Of a DNA stretch of 5,548 nucleotides, positions 1 to 5,090 are shown piece after piece. Both the position numbers and the translations under genes were made by a program. The stretch comes from CAZFQG01 sp964520785. Lineage in GTDB: Bacteria; Planctomycetota; Planctomycetia; Pirellulales; Thermoguttaceae. Location of the stretch: positions 1-5,548 of the forward strand of contig CAZFQG010000287.1 in the NCBI GenBank assembly GCA_964520785.1, written 5' to 3'. Numbering within the stretch: position 1 is the stretch's first letter; every line of letters starts with the position of its first letter. The notes under the pieces were generated by a model. The model saw nothing but the letters and a program-made list of their open reading frames with translations, made no database searches and was not told where the DNA came from.

Positions 1-682
1 AGCTGTAATCTCCCGACGGGCTTGTCGGTTCCGTTCGAATCCCCATATCGAACCGATACACGGCGCCGTCTTCGGCGATGACCAGGCTGGCGTTGGGGGC
101 GGAGACGAGGACTTCGTCCCCCACCACCGCGGCCGACATGCCGAAGAAACCGTATTCGGCCGAGGCGGGTTCCGCGAACGTGCGGAGGAGCCGGCCGTCT
201 TCGGCGTCGAACAGGTACACGCTGCCGGCCACCGCCGGTGGGAGCGATTGCCCCCAGTTGGCGCGGAGGATGTCCAGGTCGGCGGAACCCACGAAGCCGT
301 CGCCGCTGGGGTCCCCGGCGAGGAGATCCCCCGGCGTGACGGTTTGGCCCCAGTTCGCGCGAATGCAATCGAGATCGACTGAATTGACTATCCCGTCGCC
401 GTCCAAGTCGCCCGGCTGTTGAGACTGCTGGAGGGTCGCCGCGGTGACGAGGACGCGGTTATCGCGAACGGAAACGCTCGACCAGCCGAAGCCCTGTTCC
501 GGCTGCGGGCTGGGCGGCTGAAGCGTCCGGACGTGGACTGCGTCGCTGCGGCGGAACAGGAAGGCCTTGCCGGCGTGCGCGGTCTGGCCGTCCTCTTCGC
601 CCCGCGCGGTGACCAGGAACTTGTCGTCCGTCATGGAAACGGACCAACCGAAATAGTCGTCGCGGGAGCGCGGGGAGATCAT
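1..682 (-). CDS. FG-GAP beta-propeller protein with an internal dockerin pair, C-terminus beyond the window
   Basis: Probably an extracellular or surface protein; I cannot assign a specific role. The frame stays open from an ATG at 682 to the window edge, giving 227 residues. FG-GAP blades are visible at residues 9-46 (DDYFGWSVSM, then GKAFLF), 64-82 (GFGWSSVSV, VLVTAA) continuing at 150-168 (AGSVYLFDAEDGRLLRTF), and 177-212 (YGFFGMSAAVV, GAVYRFD). Between the two halves of the second blade sit two dockerin-like calcium motifs, residues 92-112 (DLDGDG...RANWG) and 124-144 (DPSGDG...RANWG). The start is doubtful: the first blade begins eight residues after the Met, there is no signal peptide, and the ribosome site is weak. 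A GTG at 739 is in frame but adds no signal sequence. The gene is probably 5'-truncated; a possible remnant of the preceding blade lies just upstream in another frame. The frame is very GC-rich compared with the protease array. Confidence 0.75.
   Translation of the reverse strand, partial: MISPRSRDDYFGWSVSMTDDKFLVTARGEEDGQTAHAGKAFLFRRSDAVHVRTLQPPSPQPEQGFGWSSVSVRDNRVLVTAATLQQSQQPGDLDGDGIVNSVDLDCIRANWGQTVTPGDLLAGDPSGDGFVGSADLDILRANWGQSLPPAVAGSVYLFDAEDGRLLRTFAEPASAEYGFFGMSAAVVGDEVLVSAPNASLVIAEDGAVYRFDMGIRTEPTSPSGDYS
248..409 (-). other. Pair of dockerin type I-like calcium-binding repeats
   Basis: Two copies of a 21-residue segment, about 11 residues apart, each start with a D.[SD]GDG calcium loop, continue with an S.DLD helix start and end in RANWG. 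In cellulosomal bacteria such pairs bind cohesins. In planctomycetes similar pairs are widespread in secreted proteins and their partner is usually unknown. Here they lie inside a propeller blade rather than at the C-terminus. Confidence 0.75.
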
Positions 683-683
683 T

Positions 684-810
684 GGGTTTCCATGCCTTGC
701 GCGGCTGGCGCAGTGGGTAGCGTGGCGGTATACTGCCACTGCGGCGCTGAGTCCTCAATATCAGTGATGTCCCTTTTTCTTCTTCCCGCCGGTTTCGAAC
801 GTGTCATCCT
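684..810 (-). other. Junction segment between protease remnant D and the FG-GAP gene; possible remnant of an earlier blade
   Basis: Homology to the protease N-terminus stops after FET at about 793. In the frame whose codons start at 771, 768 and so on, the peptide APQWQYTATLPTAP occurs at about 747-706, then a TGA follows at 681. FG-GAP blades commonly end with a W...A.L segment just before the next D.FG motif, and here the next DDYFG motif follows in a different frame. This suggests the FG-GAP gene once extended upstream and was frameshifted and cut at this junction. The similarity is short, so this is tentative. Confidence 0.3.
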
Positions 811-1036
811 CGTCGATATCGAAGGAGAACTCGTCGGCGCCGTACAACAGGCCACTCTCGACCGTCGGGTCGGCCATGTTCTCGGCGTACCCGTCGTAAC
901 TCATCGTGCTGACGATGGTATCGTCAACACGCGCGATGCCGTTATCCTGTTGGAGCCCGTTGCTTGCGTTCTGGAGTTCCTCTTGTTTGTTGAAGCTCCG
1001 CCCCATCTCCAGTACTCTGGGCGTCCCGAACAGCAC
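761..1036 (-). pseudogene. Remnant of a fourth protease copy (D), N-terminal region only
   Basis: The frame is open from about 1078 to a TGA at 761; GTG 1036 or ATG 1006 are the possible starts, neither with a good ribosome site. The last third (YAENMADPTVESGLLYG, then FDIDEDDTFET) matches the start of protease B (YAENMTDPAVESGLLYD, FDIDEDDTFET), so this is the same N-terminal region. After FET the match stops and the frame ends in a lysine-rich tail, GGKKKKGHH. The TSP3 repeat, conserved core and zinc site are all missing. The 5' part overlaps the charged tail of gene M3 by 95 bases in another frame, so its first 30 or so residues may be only a shadow. I read it as a truncated duplicate rather than a functional small protein, though a short translated product cannot be excluded. 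Confidence 0.6.
791..902 (-). repeat. N-terminal module repeat shared with 4313-4427
   Basis: This is the copy in remnant D of the protease N-terminal module. Its edge at about 791 is where similarity to protease B ends abruptly and the lysine-rich tail and FG-GAP gene begin. Confidence 0.85.
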
Positions 1037-1682
1037 GCCGCTTTCGGAGCAACCACCATCCCGCCCCCAATATGGCGGTCACAGTCATGATGGCGACCAG
1101 CCGGACAAGGGGAGACGTCAGGGCTGAGTCGGCCGCACGAATTTCGATCAGCATGATCGTTCTGTCAATCTTAAGTGGGGTGGAACCATACTGACTAACT
1201 CCGGAGGACACGGCTCGAATTTGGTAACGTCCGGGTGGGATATTGCCTGGTTTTCCTTCAAGACCGAACTCGTGAAGCGATACCCTAATCGGAGTTGTGT
1301 CACCTGGCTGTAGTGTCTTAATGTGTTCCTTGCTGGCCGCCCAGTCAACGAAGACACAATACGGTATCCGCTTGCCGTCGTCGCGAATGAAATCGATGTT
1401 CAACCAACCGAATCCAAATCGAGCTTCCGGGAAGAACTTGATTGGCTCAGTTGTATTATTGGAGAAAGCAAATTCTAACACCTTGTCGGAACCTCGCTCC
1501 ACCGTGACAACCGGCACGAAATCCACGGATTTCTGGAGATATAACGTTTGATTCGGTGCCTCCGCCGACGCGCCGTTCAACGGCGCTGCTATTGCCAGTC
1601 GGCCAACGACGGCTATGGCAATACACCCGAACAGAAGATGGCCTCGAACCAAGGAACGAACACTATTGCGTAATTCGATCAT
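942..1682 (-). CDS. M3: exported membrane-anchored protein with an inhibitor-like beta domain
   Basis: A 246-residue protein of the same family as the two lipoproteins upstream. An N-terminal hydrophobic segment (residues about 15-33, with a plausible cleavage after AIA or IAA) acts as a signal peptide. The beta-rich domain spans about 50-182: VDFVPVV, FAFSNNTTEP, FIRDDGKRIPY, LQPGDTTPIRVSL, NIPPGRYQIRA and IDRTIMLIEI. A membrane helix follows at about 191-212, then RKRR as a stop-transfer signal and a charged cytoplasmic tail. The domain would therefore sit outside the inner membrane. It starts with an ATG that overlaps the TGA of protease C (ATGA), with AAGGA six bases upstream, so the two are translationally coupled. 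The BsuPI-like fold is recognised by eye only. The likely role is a partner or inhibitor of protease C, inferred from the pairing. The last 30 residues are low in complexity. Confidence 0.83.
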   Translation of the reverse strand: MIELRNSVRSLVRGHLLFGCIAIAVVGRLAIAAPLNGASAEAPNQTLYLQKSVDFVPVVTVERGSDKVLEFAFSNNTTEPIKFFPEARFGFGWLNIDFIRDDGKRIPYCVFVDWAASKEHIKTLQPGDTTPIRVSLHEFGLEGKPGNIPPGRYQIRAVSSGVSQYGSTPLKIDRTIMLIEIRAADSALTSPLVRLVAIMTVTAILGAGWWLLRKRRAVRDAQSTGDGAELQQTRGTPERKQRAPTG

Positions 1683-2707
1683 ACGGAGTCCTTGTTGATA
1701 AGGTCCATTTGCAGTCTGGTGAGGTTAGAGAAAACAATGTTGACACGCTCTGCCCACGTTCTATGGTTGGACATTAAGTATATTCTGTCATTGTTATCAC
1801 CTACTATGCCGTTCCCATTTGGGTCATCCAAATGCTCACCCGAGTCGAAGCCGTTAGCGCTATTGGTATCAATTATGAGATGTGTTAACTCGTGAGCCGT
1901 CGTGTGTGCCAAGGCATCTGAAAATGGAGTACCGACGGGCATGGCAGTATGTATTGCGTCCACTCCAGTCGATGCTCCACACGTCCCGGTCAATCCAAGA
2001 GTGTTCGGCCTGTGCGAATAGGAATCCACGAAGCTCAGATACACGAATTCCGTCAGCATATTGTCATCGCCGTCAGTCTGATGACGATGGTCATCCATCC
2101 AGTCGTCCCACGCATCATCGCTAGCAAACACGACATGCGTCGCCGCCGTCTCGTCGATCACGTAGTAGAGATTGATTCCCGCACGGTCGGTGAGATGGCC
2201 GAAACCGGAGGAAAGCGCATCCATAATCCCACGAATTCCCGCCTCGCTGGGCATGTTGGTAACACCAGCCATGATATCCACCTCGACGAGCAGTTCTTTC
2301 TTGGACGCGCTCAGCCGTTTGTGTCCGCCGGTGTGGCCGGCGCCGCCGTCGAGGATGAACCCGCGGTACTCCTGGAGGACGGTCAGGCTGTCGCCTTCCG
2401 TTTTGTGAGGCGGCATGCCGATGTTCGGCTGGGGCTGGTCGGGGTCTTCGTTCTCCTTGTCTTCGCAAGCCGCGAAGAAGTGGATGCTCTCCGTTTCGAA
2501 TTCCCCGAACATGTGCCAGTCATTTATGCGTTCTCGTTCCCACATGTCGGAAATCCCGTCATCGTCTACGTCGAGCCGAATATCCAGAGCATAACGCCAA
2601 ACGACCGCTCCGTTCATCCTCACTTTCACGGCGACAGCAGGCTTTGCGTCGTAGTCCTCGCCGTCGCGGCGTTCGGCGGAGGTGTTGGGCACGTTACGGC
2701 CGCTCAA
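1679..2707 (-). CDS. C: metzincin-like zinc metalloprotease, N-terminally shortened
   Basis: Predicted secreted-type zinc endopeptidase, 342 residues from a TTG start. In order: a strand pair aligning with protease B from about residue 18; a TSP3-type calcium loop DVDDDGISD (46-54); the conserved core with EYRGF (113-117), GGAGH and H.RLS, and VEVDIM (141-146); NLYYVIDETAATH (179-191); HRH.TDG..NML.EFVY (207-223); and the zinc motif HELTH (272-276). A Met-turn-like YLM follows at 310-312, then FSNLTR. After the zinc motif the sequence is unlike A and B, with an inserted acidic stretch (GEHLDDPNGNG) whose E291 or H292 could be a third ligand. No ATG lies near the start: only TTG 2707 or GTG 2692 come before the homology, both without a clear ribosome site and overlapping the end of L2. 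No signal peptide is present and the roughly 45 N-terminal residues of B are missing. It is coupled to M3 by a four-base overlap. Confidence 0.8.
   Translation of the reverse strand: MSGRNVPNTSAERRDGEDYDAKPAVAVKVRMNGAVVWRYALDIRLDVDDDGISDMWERERINDWHMFGEFETESIHFFAACEDKENEDPDQPQPNIGMPPHKTEGDSLTVLQEYRGFILDGGAGHTGGHKRLSASKKELLVEVDIMAGVTNMPSEAGIRGIMDALSSGFGHLTDRAGINLYYVIDETAATHVVFASDDAWDDWMDDHRHQTDGDDNMLTEFVYLSFVDSYSHRPNTLGLTGTCGASTGVDAIHTAMPVGTPFSDALAHTTAHELTHLIIDTNSANGFDSGEHLDDPNGNGIVGDNNDRIYLMSNHRTWAERVNIVFSNLTRLQMDLINKDSV
1689..1693 (-). promoter_or_regulatory. Ribosome binding site of M3 (AAGGA)
   Basis: AAGGA lies six bases before the ATG at 1682, inside the last codons of protease C. With the ATGA stop/start overlap this supports coupled translation of C and M3 and fixes the M3 start. 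Confidence 0.65.
2134..2178 (-). repeat. 45-base block identical to the window end (5504-5548)
   Basis: This stretch of protease C encodes NLYYVIDETAATH and is base-for-base the same as the matching stretch of copy A at 5504-5548. Copy B has the same peptide here but differs at several bases. The identity may continue beyond the window in copy A. Confidence 0.9.
2338..2407 (-). repeat. 70-base block nearly identical to 3931-4000
   Basis: It encodes the HKTEGDSLTVLQEYRGFILDG region of protease C and differs from copy B at a single base, a synonymous change in a Glu codon. The flanking parts of the two genes are clearly more divergent. Confidence 0.9.
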
Positions 2708-3277
2708 GCTCGAGTATCATGATCGTTCTATCCAGTTCGATGGGTGTACACCGCAGCTCTGCGAGCGGGCCGCCGGGTTTCAGTGAATACTCAAGTCGCA
2801 GTTTGTATTGTCCCTCCGTCAGCGTGTCCGGCTTGTGATCCACTCCGTACGAATCAAGTGCGACTTCATAGGGAATCTCCTCGCCGGGCCTAAGAACCCT
2901 CTTGTGCCTGGGAAATAGACCTGCCCCTTCTATTTGTTTCCTATGGGGATTCAGGCGTCTCCTTTGTAGAGCCGAATTGGACAGCCCTGGATCGAATCCT
3001 TCGTTGGTCCATATCGCCCCATGCCGTAGTAATGAAAATCCCTGTCAGAGTTGTTTCTCAAGGAAAACCGCACTGGAACATCCAGATCGTCCAGCGCGCG
3101 TGTTACGAGTGGCGCGGTGTGATTCTCGGCGCAATCTGGAAACAGGTCCACGACGATCACCGGGTCCGCATATGTCGATGCCTTGTCACTTACTCCCTCT
3201 GGAACGGGATTTCCTTCGCGGTCGTGGCATCCCAGCATGAACGGTAGAAAGAAGATGATACAGGTATTTGTCTTCAT
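2694..3277 (-). pseudogene. L2: lipoprotein with inhibitor-like domain, frameshifted
   Basis: The ATG at 3277 has AGGAA seven bases upstream. A lipoprotein signal ends in MLGC (Cys17). The first frame runs through VPVRFSLRNNSDRDF, YGMGRYG and CPIRLYKGDA, then hits a TGA at 2951-2953. The rest of the domain continues in the next frame from about 2954 to a TAA at 2694: LNPHRKQIEGAG, VLRPGEEIPYEVAL, LTEGQYKLRLEYS and CTPIELDRTIMILELE. Together the two parts give about 194 residues, matching L1 (190) along its length. Restoring one C, so that GCCTGA becomes GCCCTGA, would rejoin the frame. Either the gene is broken or one base was lost in sequencing. No slippery sequence supporting programmed frameshifting is visible. 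An intact version would be an outer-envelope lipoprotein paired with protease B just upstream (33 bases apart). Its 3' end overlaps the start of protease C. Confidence 0.8.
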
Positions 3278-3284
3278 GGGTTTC

Positions 3285-3289
3285 TTCCT
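3285..3289 (-). promoter_or_regulatory. Ribosome binding site of L2 (AGGAA)
   Basis: AGGAA lies seven bases before the ATG at 3277, in the 33-base gap after protease B. It supports the chosen L2 start even though the gene is later frameshifted. Confidence 0.6.
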
Positions 3290-3310
3290 GCACTGTCTGA
3301 CGAGCGGACT

Positions 3311-4402
3311 CTAGCCGCCCGACTGCTTGTTTTTCAAACTTAGTTTTCCGCGAGTGATATTTGAAAACTCGATTGTCCTAGAATTGTACGGATGATCAAG
3401 CGCAGCCATCACATAGGGTGAATAAAGAGGGAACGTTTCGTCGTCGCCGCCAATCAAGTGTGTCACCTCGTGTGCTACCGTCCGTGCAAGCCAGTCATTG
3501 AAGTGTGTCGTGTCATTCTCTGCACTCGCATCTGCGTATTTCCGATCAACCATAATTGCTGCGCCATGGTCGTCTGCGTATCCGCCAGGAGTATCTGGGA
3601 AAAAGAACGATTCCGTGTCAGCAAAAACGACGTAGACGAACTCATCCAACATGTTTGTGTTGCCACCGGTGTGGTGGCGATGGGCATCCAGCCACGTGTC
3701 TGAACTTGCTTCGGTTAGAAATACCTCATGCGTCGCCGCCGTCTCATCAATCACGTAGTAGAGATCAACCCCGGCGCCGGTGGTGAGATTCCCAAACCCT
3801 GAAGAAACCGTCCCCATAATCCCACGAATTCCCGCCTCGCTTGGCATGTTCGTCACACCGGCCATAATGTCCACCTCCACCAGTAGTCCTTTCTTTGACG
3901 GACTCAGGCGTTTGTGTCCGCCACCGTGCCCGGCGCCGCCGTCGAGGATGAACCCGCGGTATTCCTGGAGGACGGTCAGGCTGTCGCCTTCCGTTTTGTG
4001 GTTCGGCATGTTCGTTCCACCGTCCGTGTTGCCGGCGGCATCGGGATCTTGTTTCTCTTTGTCGTCTTCGGCCGCGAAGAACTGGAAATCTTCCGTTTGG
4101 GATTCTCCAAACTGTGTATTCCACGACGCCACCTGCTCGCGCTCCCACTTGTCGGAAATCCCGTCGTCGTCCACGTCAATCGGAATACCAAGATTATACT
4201 GGAAAACGACGGCTCCGTCCAGTTTCACGTCTACCCGGACCACGGCTTTCCCTCCGTAGTCCTTGTAGAAGATCACCGCGAAGTTTACCGGGTAGATAAG
4301 ATCCCATTCGCTGGTTTCAAACGTGTCATCCTCGTCAATGTCGAAGGAAACATCGCCGACGGCGTCGTACAACAGTCCACTTTCGACCGCCGGGTCAGTC
4401 AT
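3311..4402 (-). CDS. B: metzincin-like zinc metalloprotease, most complete copy
   Basis: Predicted zinc endopeptidase, 363 residues from ATG 4402. In order: an N-terminal acidic segment (VESGLLYD, FDIDEDDTFET, residues 6-30) shared with remnant D; a beta segment 40-72; a TSP3-type calcium loop DVDDDGISD (76-84); the core with EYRGF (147-151) and VEVDIM (175-180); LYYVIDETAATH (214-225); HRHHTGG..NML.EFVY (241-257); and the zinc motif HEVTHLIGGDD (311-321), which fits HExxHxxGxxD as in snapalysin-like metzincins. A Met-turn candidate YVM lies at 330-332, followed by FSNITRGKLSL. The core resembles secreted metzincins of bacteria and archaea in which EYRGF is followed by a K.LFVEVD strand. No signal peptide is present. 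Homology to D continues about 10 codons upstream of the ATG (TSYDAYAEN), so the annotated start lies inside an older coding region. The ATG has no clear ribosome site. L1 ends 66 bases upstream in the same frame. Confidence 0.83.
   Translation of the reverse strand: MTDPAVESGLLYDAVGDVSFDIDEDDTFETSEWDLIYPVNFAVIFYKDYGGKAVVRVDVKLDGAVVFQYNLGIPIDVDDDGISDKWEREQVASWNTQFGESQTEDFQFFAAEDDKEKQDPDAAGNTDGGTNMPNHKTEGDSLTVLQEYRGFILDGGAGHGGGHKRLSPSKKGLLVEVDIMAGVTNMPSEAGIRGIMGTVSSGFGNLTTGAGVDLYYVIDETAATHEVFLTEASSDTWLDAHRHHTGGNTNMLDEFVYVVFADTESFFFPDTPGGYADDHGAAIMVDRKYADASAENDTTHFNDWLARTVAHEVTHLIGGDDETFPLYSPYVMAALDHPYNSRTIEFSNITRGKLSLKNKQSGG
3440..3472 (-). other. Zinc-binding motif of protease B (HExxHxxGxxD)
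   Basis: The codons encode HEVTHLIGGDD. His311 and His315 would bind zinc, Glu312 would be the general base and Asp321 the third ligand. The equivalent positions in A (5244-5258) and C (1880-1894) keep HELTH but lack both the G and the D, so only B shows the full metzincin-type pattern. Confidence 0.65.
3931..4000 (-). repeat. 70-base block nearly identical to 2338-2407
   Basis: This is the copy in protease B of the conserved core block, with one mismatch to copy C. It covers the EYRGFILDGG coding region. Confidence 0.9.
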
Positions 4403-4427
4403 ATTCTCGGCGTACGCGTCGTAACTC
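4313..4427 (-). repeat. N-terminal module repeat shared with 791-902
   Basis: This stretch encodes the SYDAYAEN...DDTFET segment of protease B and its upstream extension. It aligns with remnant D along its whole length with one three-base indel and scattered substitutions. The alignment crosses the ATG at 4402, which shows the region upstream of that ATG was once coding. Confidence 0.85.
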
Positions 4428-4468
4428 GTCTTGCTTGCGAGGGTTATGCTTCTGGCGCTTCTGACCGA

Positions 4469-5041
4469 TCAGTCATCGACAACCTTAATCCACATAATCC
4501 GCTGATCAAGTTCGATGGGCGTACAGCCGACCTCGTGCATCACATCCGCTTCCTTGACGGAATACTCCGCACGGAGTTCGTAATCGCCGGGAGGAATCGC
4601 TCCACGTTTCTGGTCAATGCCATAGGTGGTCAGCAACGAAATGCTGTATCGAATTGTCTCCCCGGGATTCAAGACGCGAATCAGGGAAGGCACAACCCCC
4701 GCATTCTCGATAGACTCGATGTGAGGAACTAACGTACCGTCTCGATACAGATTGATCCGGCATAGCTGAATGGTGTTCTTCCCGTACCGTCCTTCGGTAA
4801 GATAGTAGAACGGTTCGCTGGAATTATTGCACACCGCGAATTCGACCGGTGCGCCCAAGTTGGTCGCACGCACAACCTTGGCTGGCATATTGCACGAATC
4901 TGCCTCGCCTGAAAAGAGGTCTACGAGACATCCTGGCACATTAGCTTCAACCCTGCTGCTTCTAGTGCGGACATTGTTGTCAGCACAAGCACCCAAGGCA
5001 ATTGTCGCCATGAGGGTCAGGCTAGTCCATTGCCTCATCAT
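4469..5041 (-). CDS. L1: lipoprotein with an inhibitor-like beta domain
   Basis: A 190-residue envelope lipoprotein. The start at ATG 5041 has GGAGG seven bases upstream. The signal peptide ends in a lipobox, LGAC (Cys19), so the mature protein would be lipid-anchored. The domain then runs VEFAVCNNSSEPFYY, EGRYGKNTIQLC, INLYRDGTLVPH, VLNPGETIRYSISL, AIPPGDYELRAEYS and CTPIELDQRIMWIKV. The order of turns (NNSS, DG, NPGE, PPGDY) by eye resembles the BsuPI family of proteinase inhibitors. That is a fold-level guess and I cannot test it. It follows protease A by 49 bases and precedes protease B by 66 bases, ending with a TGA that is in frame with B. A role as the inhibitor or immunity partner of A is inferred from this pairing. 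A plain Ig-like lipoprotein of unknown function is the alternative. Confidence 0.85.
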   Translation of the reverse strand: MMRQWTSLTLMATIALGACADNNVRTRSSRVEANVPGCLVDLFSGEADSCNMPAKVVRATNLGAPVEFAVCNNSSEPFYYLTEGRYGKNTIQLCRINLYRDGTLVPHIESIENAGVVPSLIRVLNPGETIRYSISLLTTYGIDQKRGAIPPGDYELRAEYSVKEADVMHEVGCTPIELDQRIMWIKVVDD

Positions 5042-5048
5042 CGTCTGT

Positions 5049-5053
5049 CCTCC
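5049..5053 (-). promoter_or_regulatory. Ribosome binding site of L1 (GGAGG)
   Basis: A perfect GGAGG lies seven bases before the ATG at 5041 in the short gap after protease A. It is the strongest ribosome site in the window and fixes the L1 start. Confidence 0.75.
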
Positions 5054-5090
5054 GGATTACGGGGTTCTTGAAATCACAGAAGACCGTCTC

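Noticed and set aside
459..758. Minus-strand open frame of 99 codons, rich in Arg and Pro
   Set aside because: It is an out-of-frame reading of the GC-rich FG-GAP gene; the frame beside it carries the FG-GAP motifs.
419..1090. Plus-strand open frame of 223 codons
   Set aside because: It runs antisense to the FG-GAP gene, remnant D and the end of M3. Its opposite strand shows clear blade and module homology, so it is a shadow.
2951..2960. Programmed -1 frameshift in L2
   Set aside because: No slippery heptamer or clear stem-loop is visible at the shift point, and the AAAGGAG nearby is too close to act as a typical stimulator. A lost base is simpler.
4469..4471. Selenocysteine reading of the TGA between L1 and B
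   Set aside because: There is no visible selenocysteine insertion hairpin, and L1 ends at the expected point for its family, like L2, so the TGA is an ordinary stop.
3914..4732. Long plus-strand open frame of 272 codons
   Set aside because: It lies antisense to protease B and L1, has no recognisable domain, signal or ribosome site, and is explained by codon bias of the minus-strand genes. The equivalent antisense frame at 1949-2722 follows the repeated sequence in the same way.
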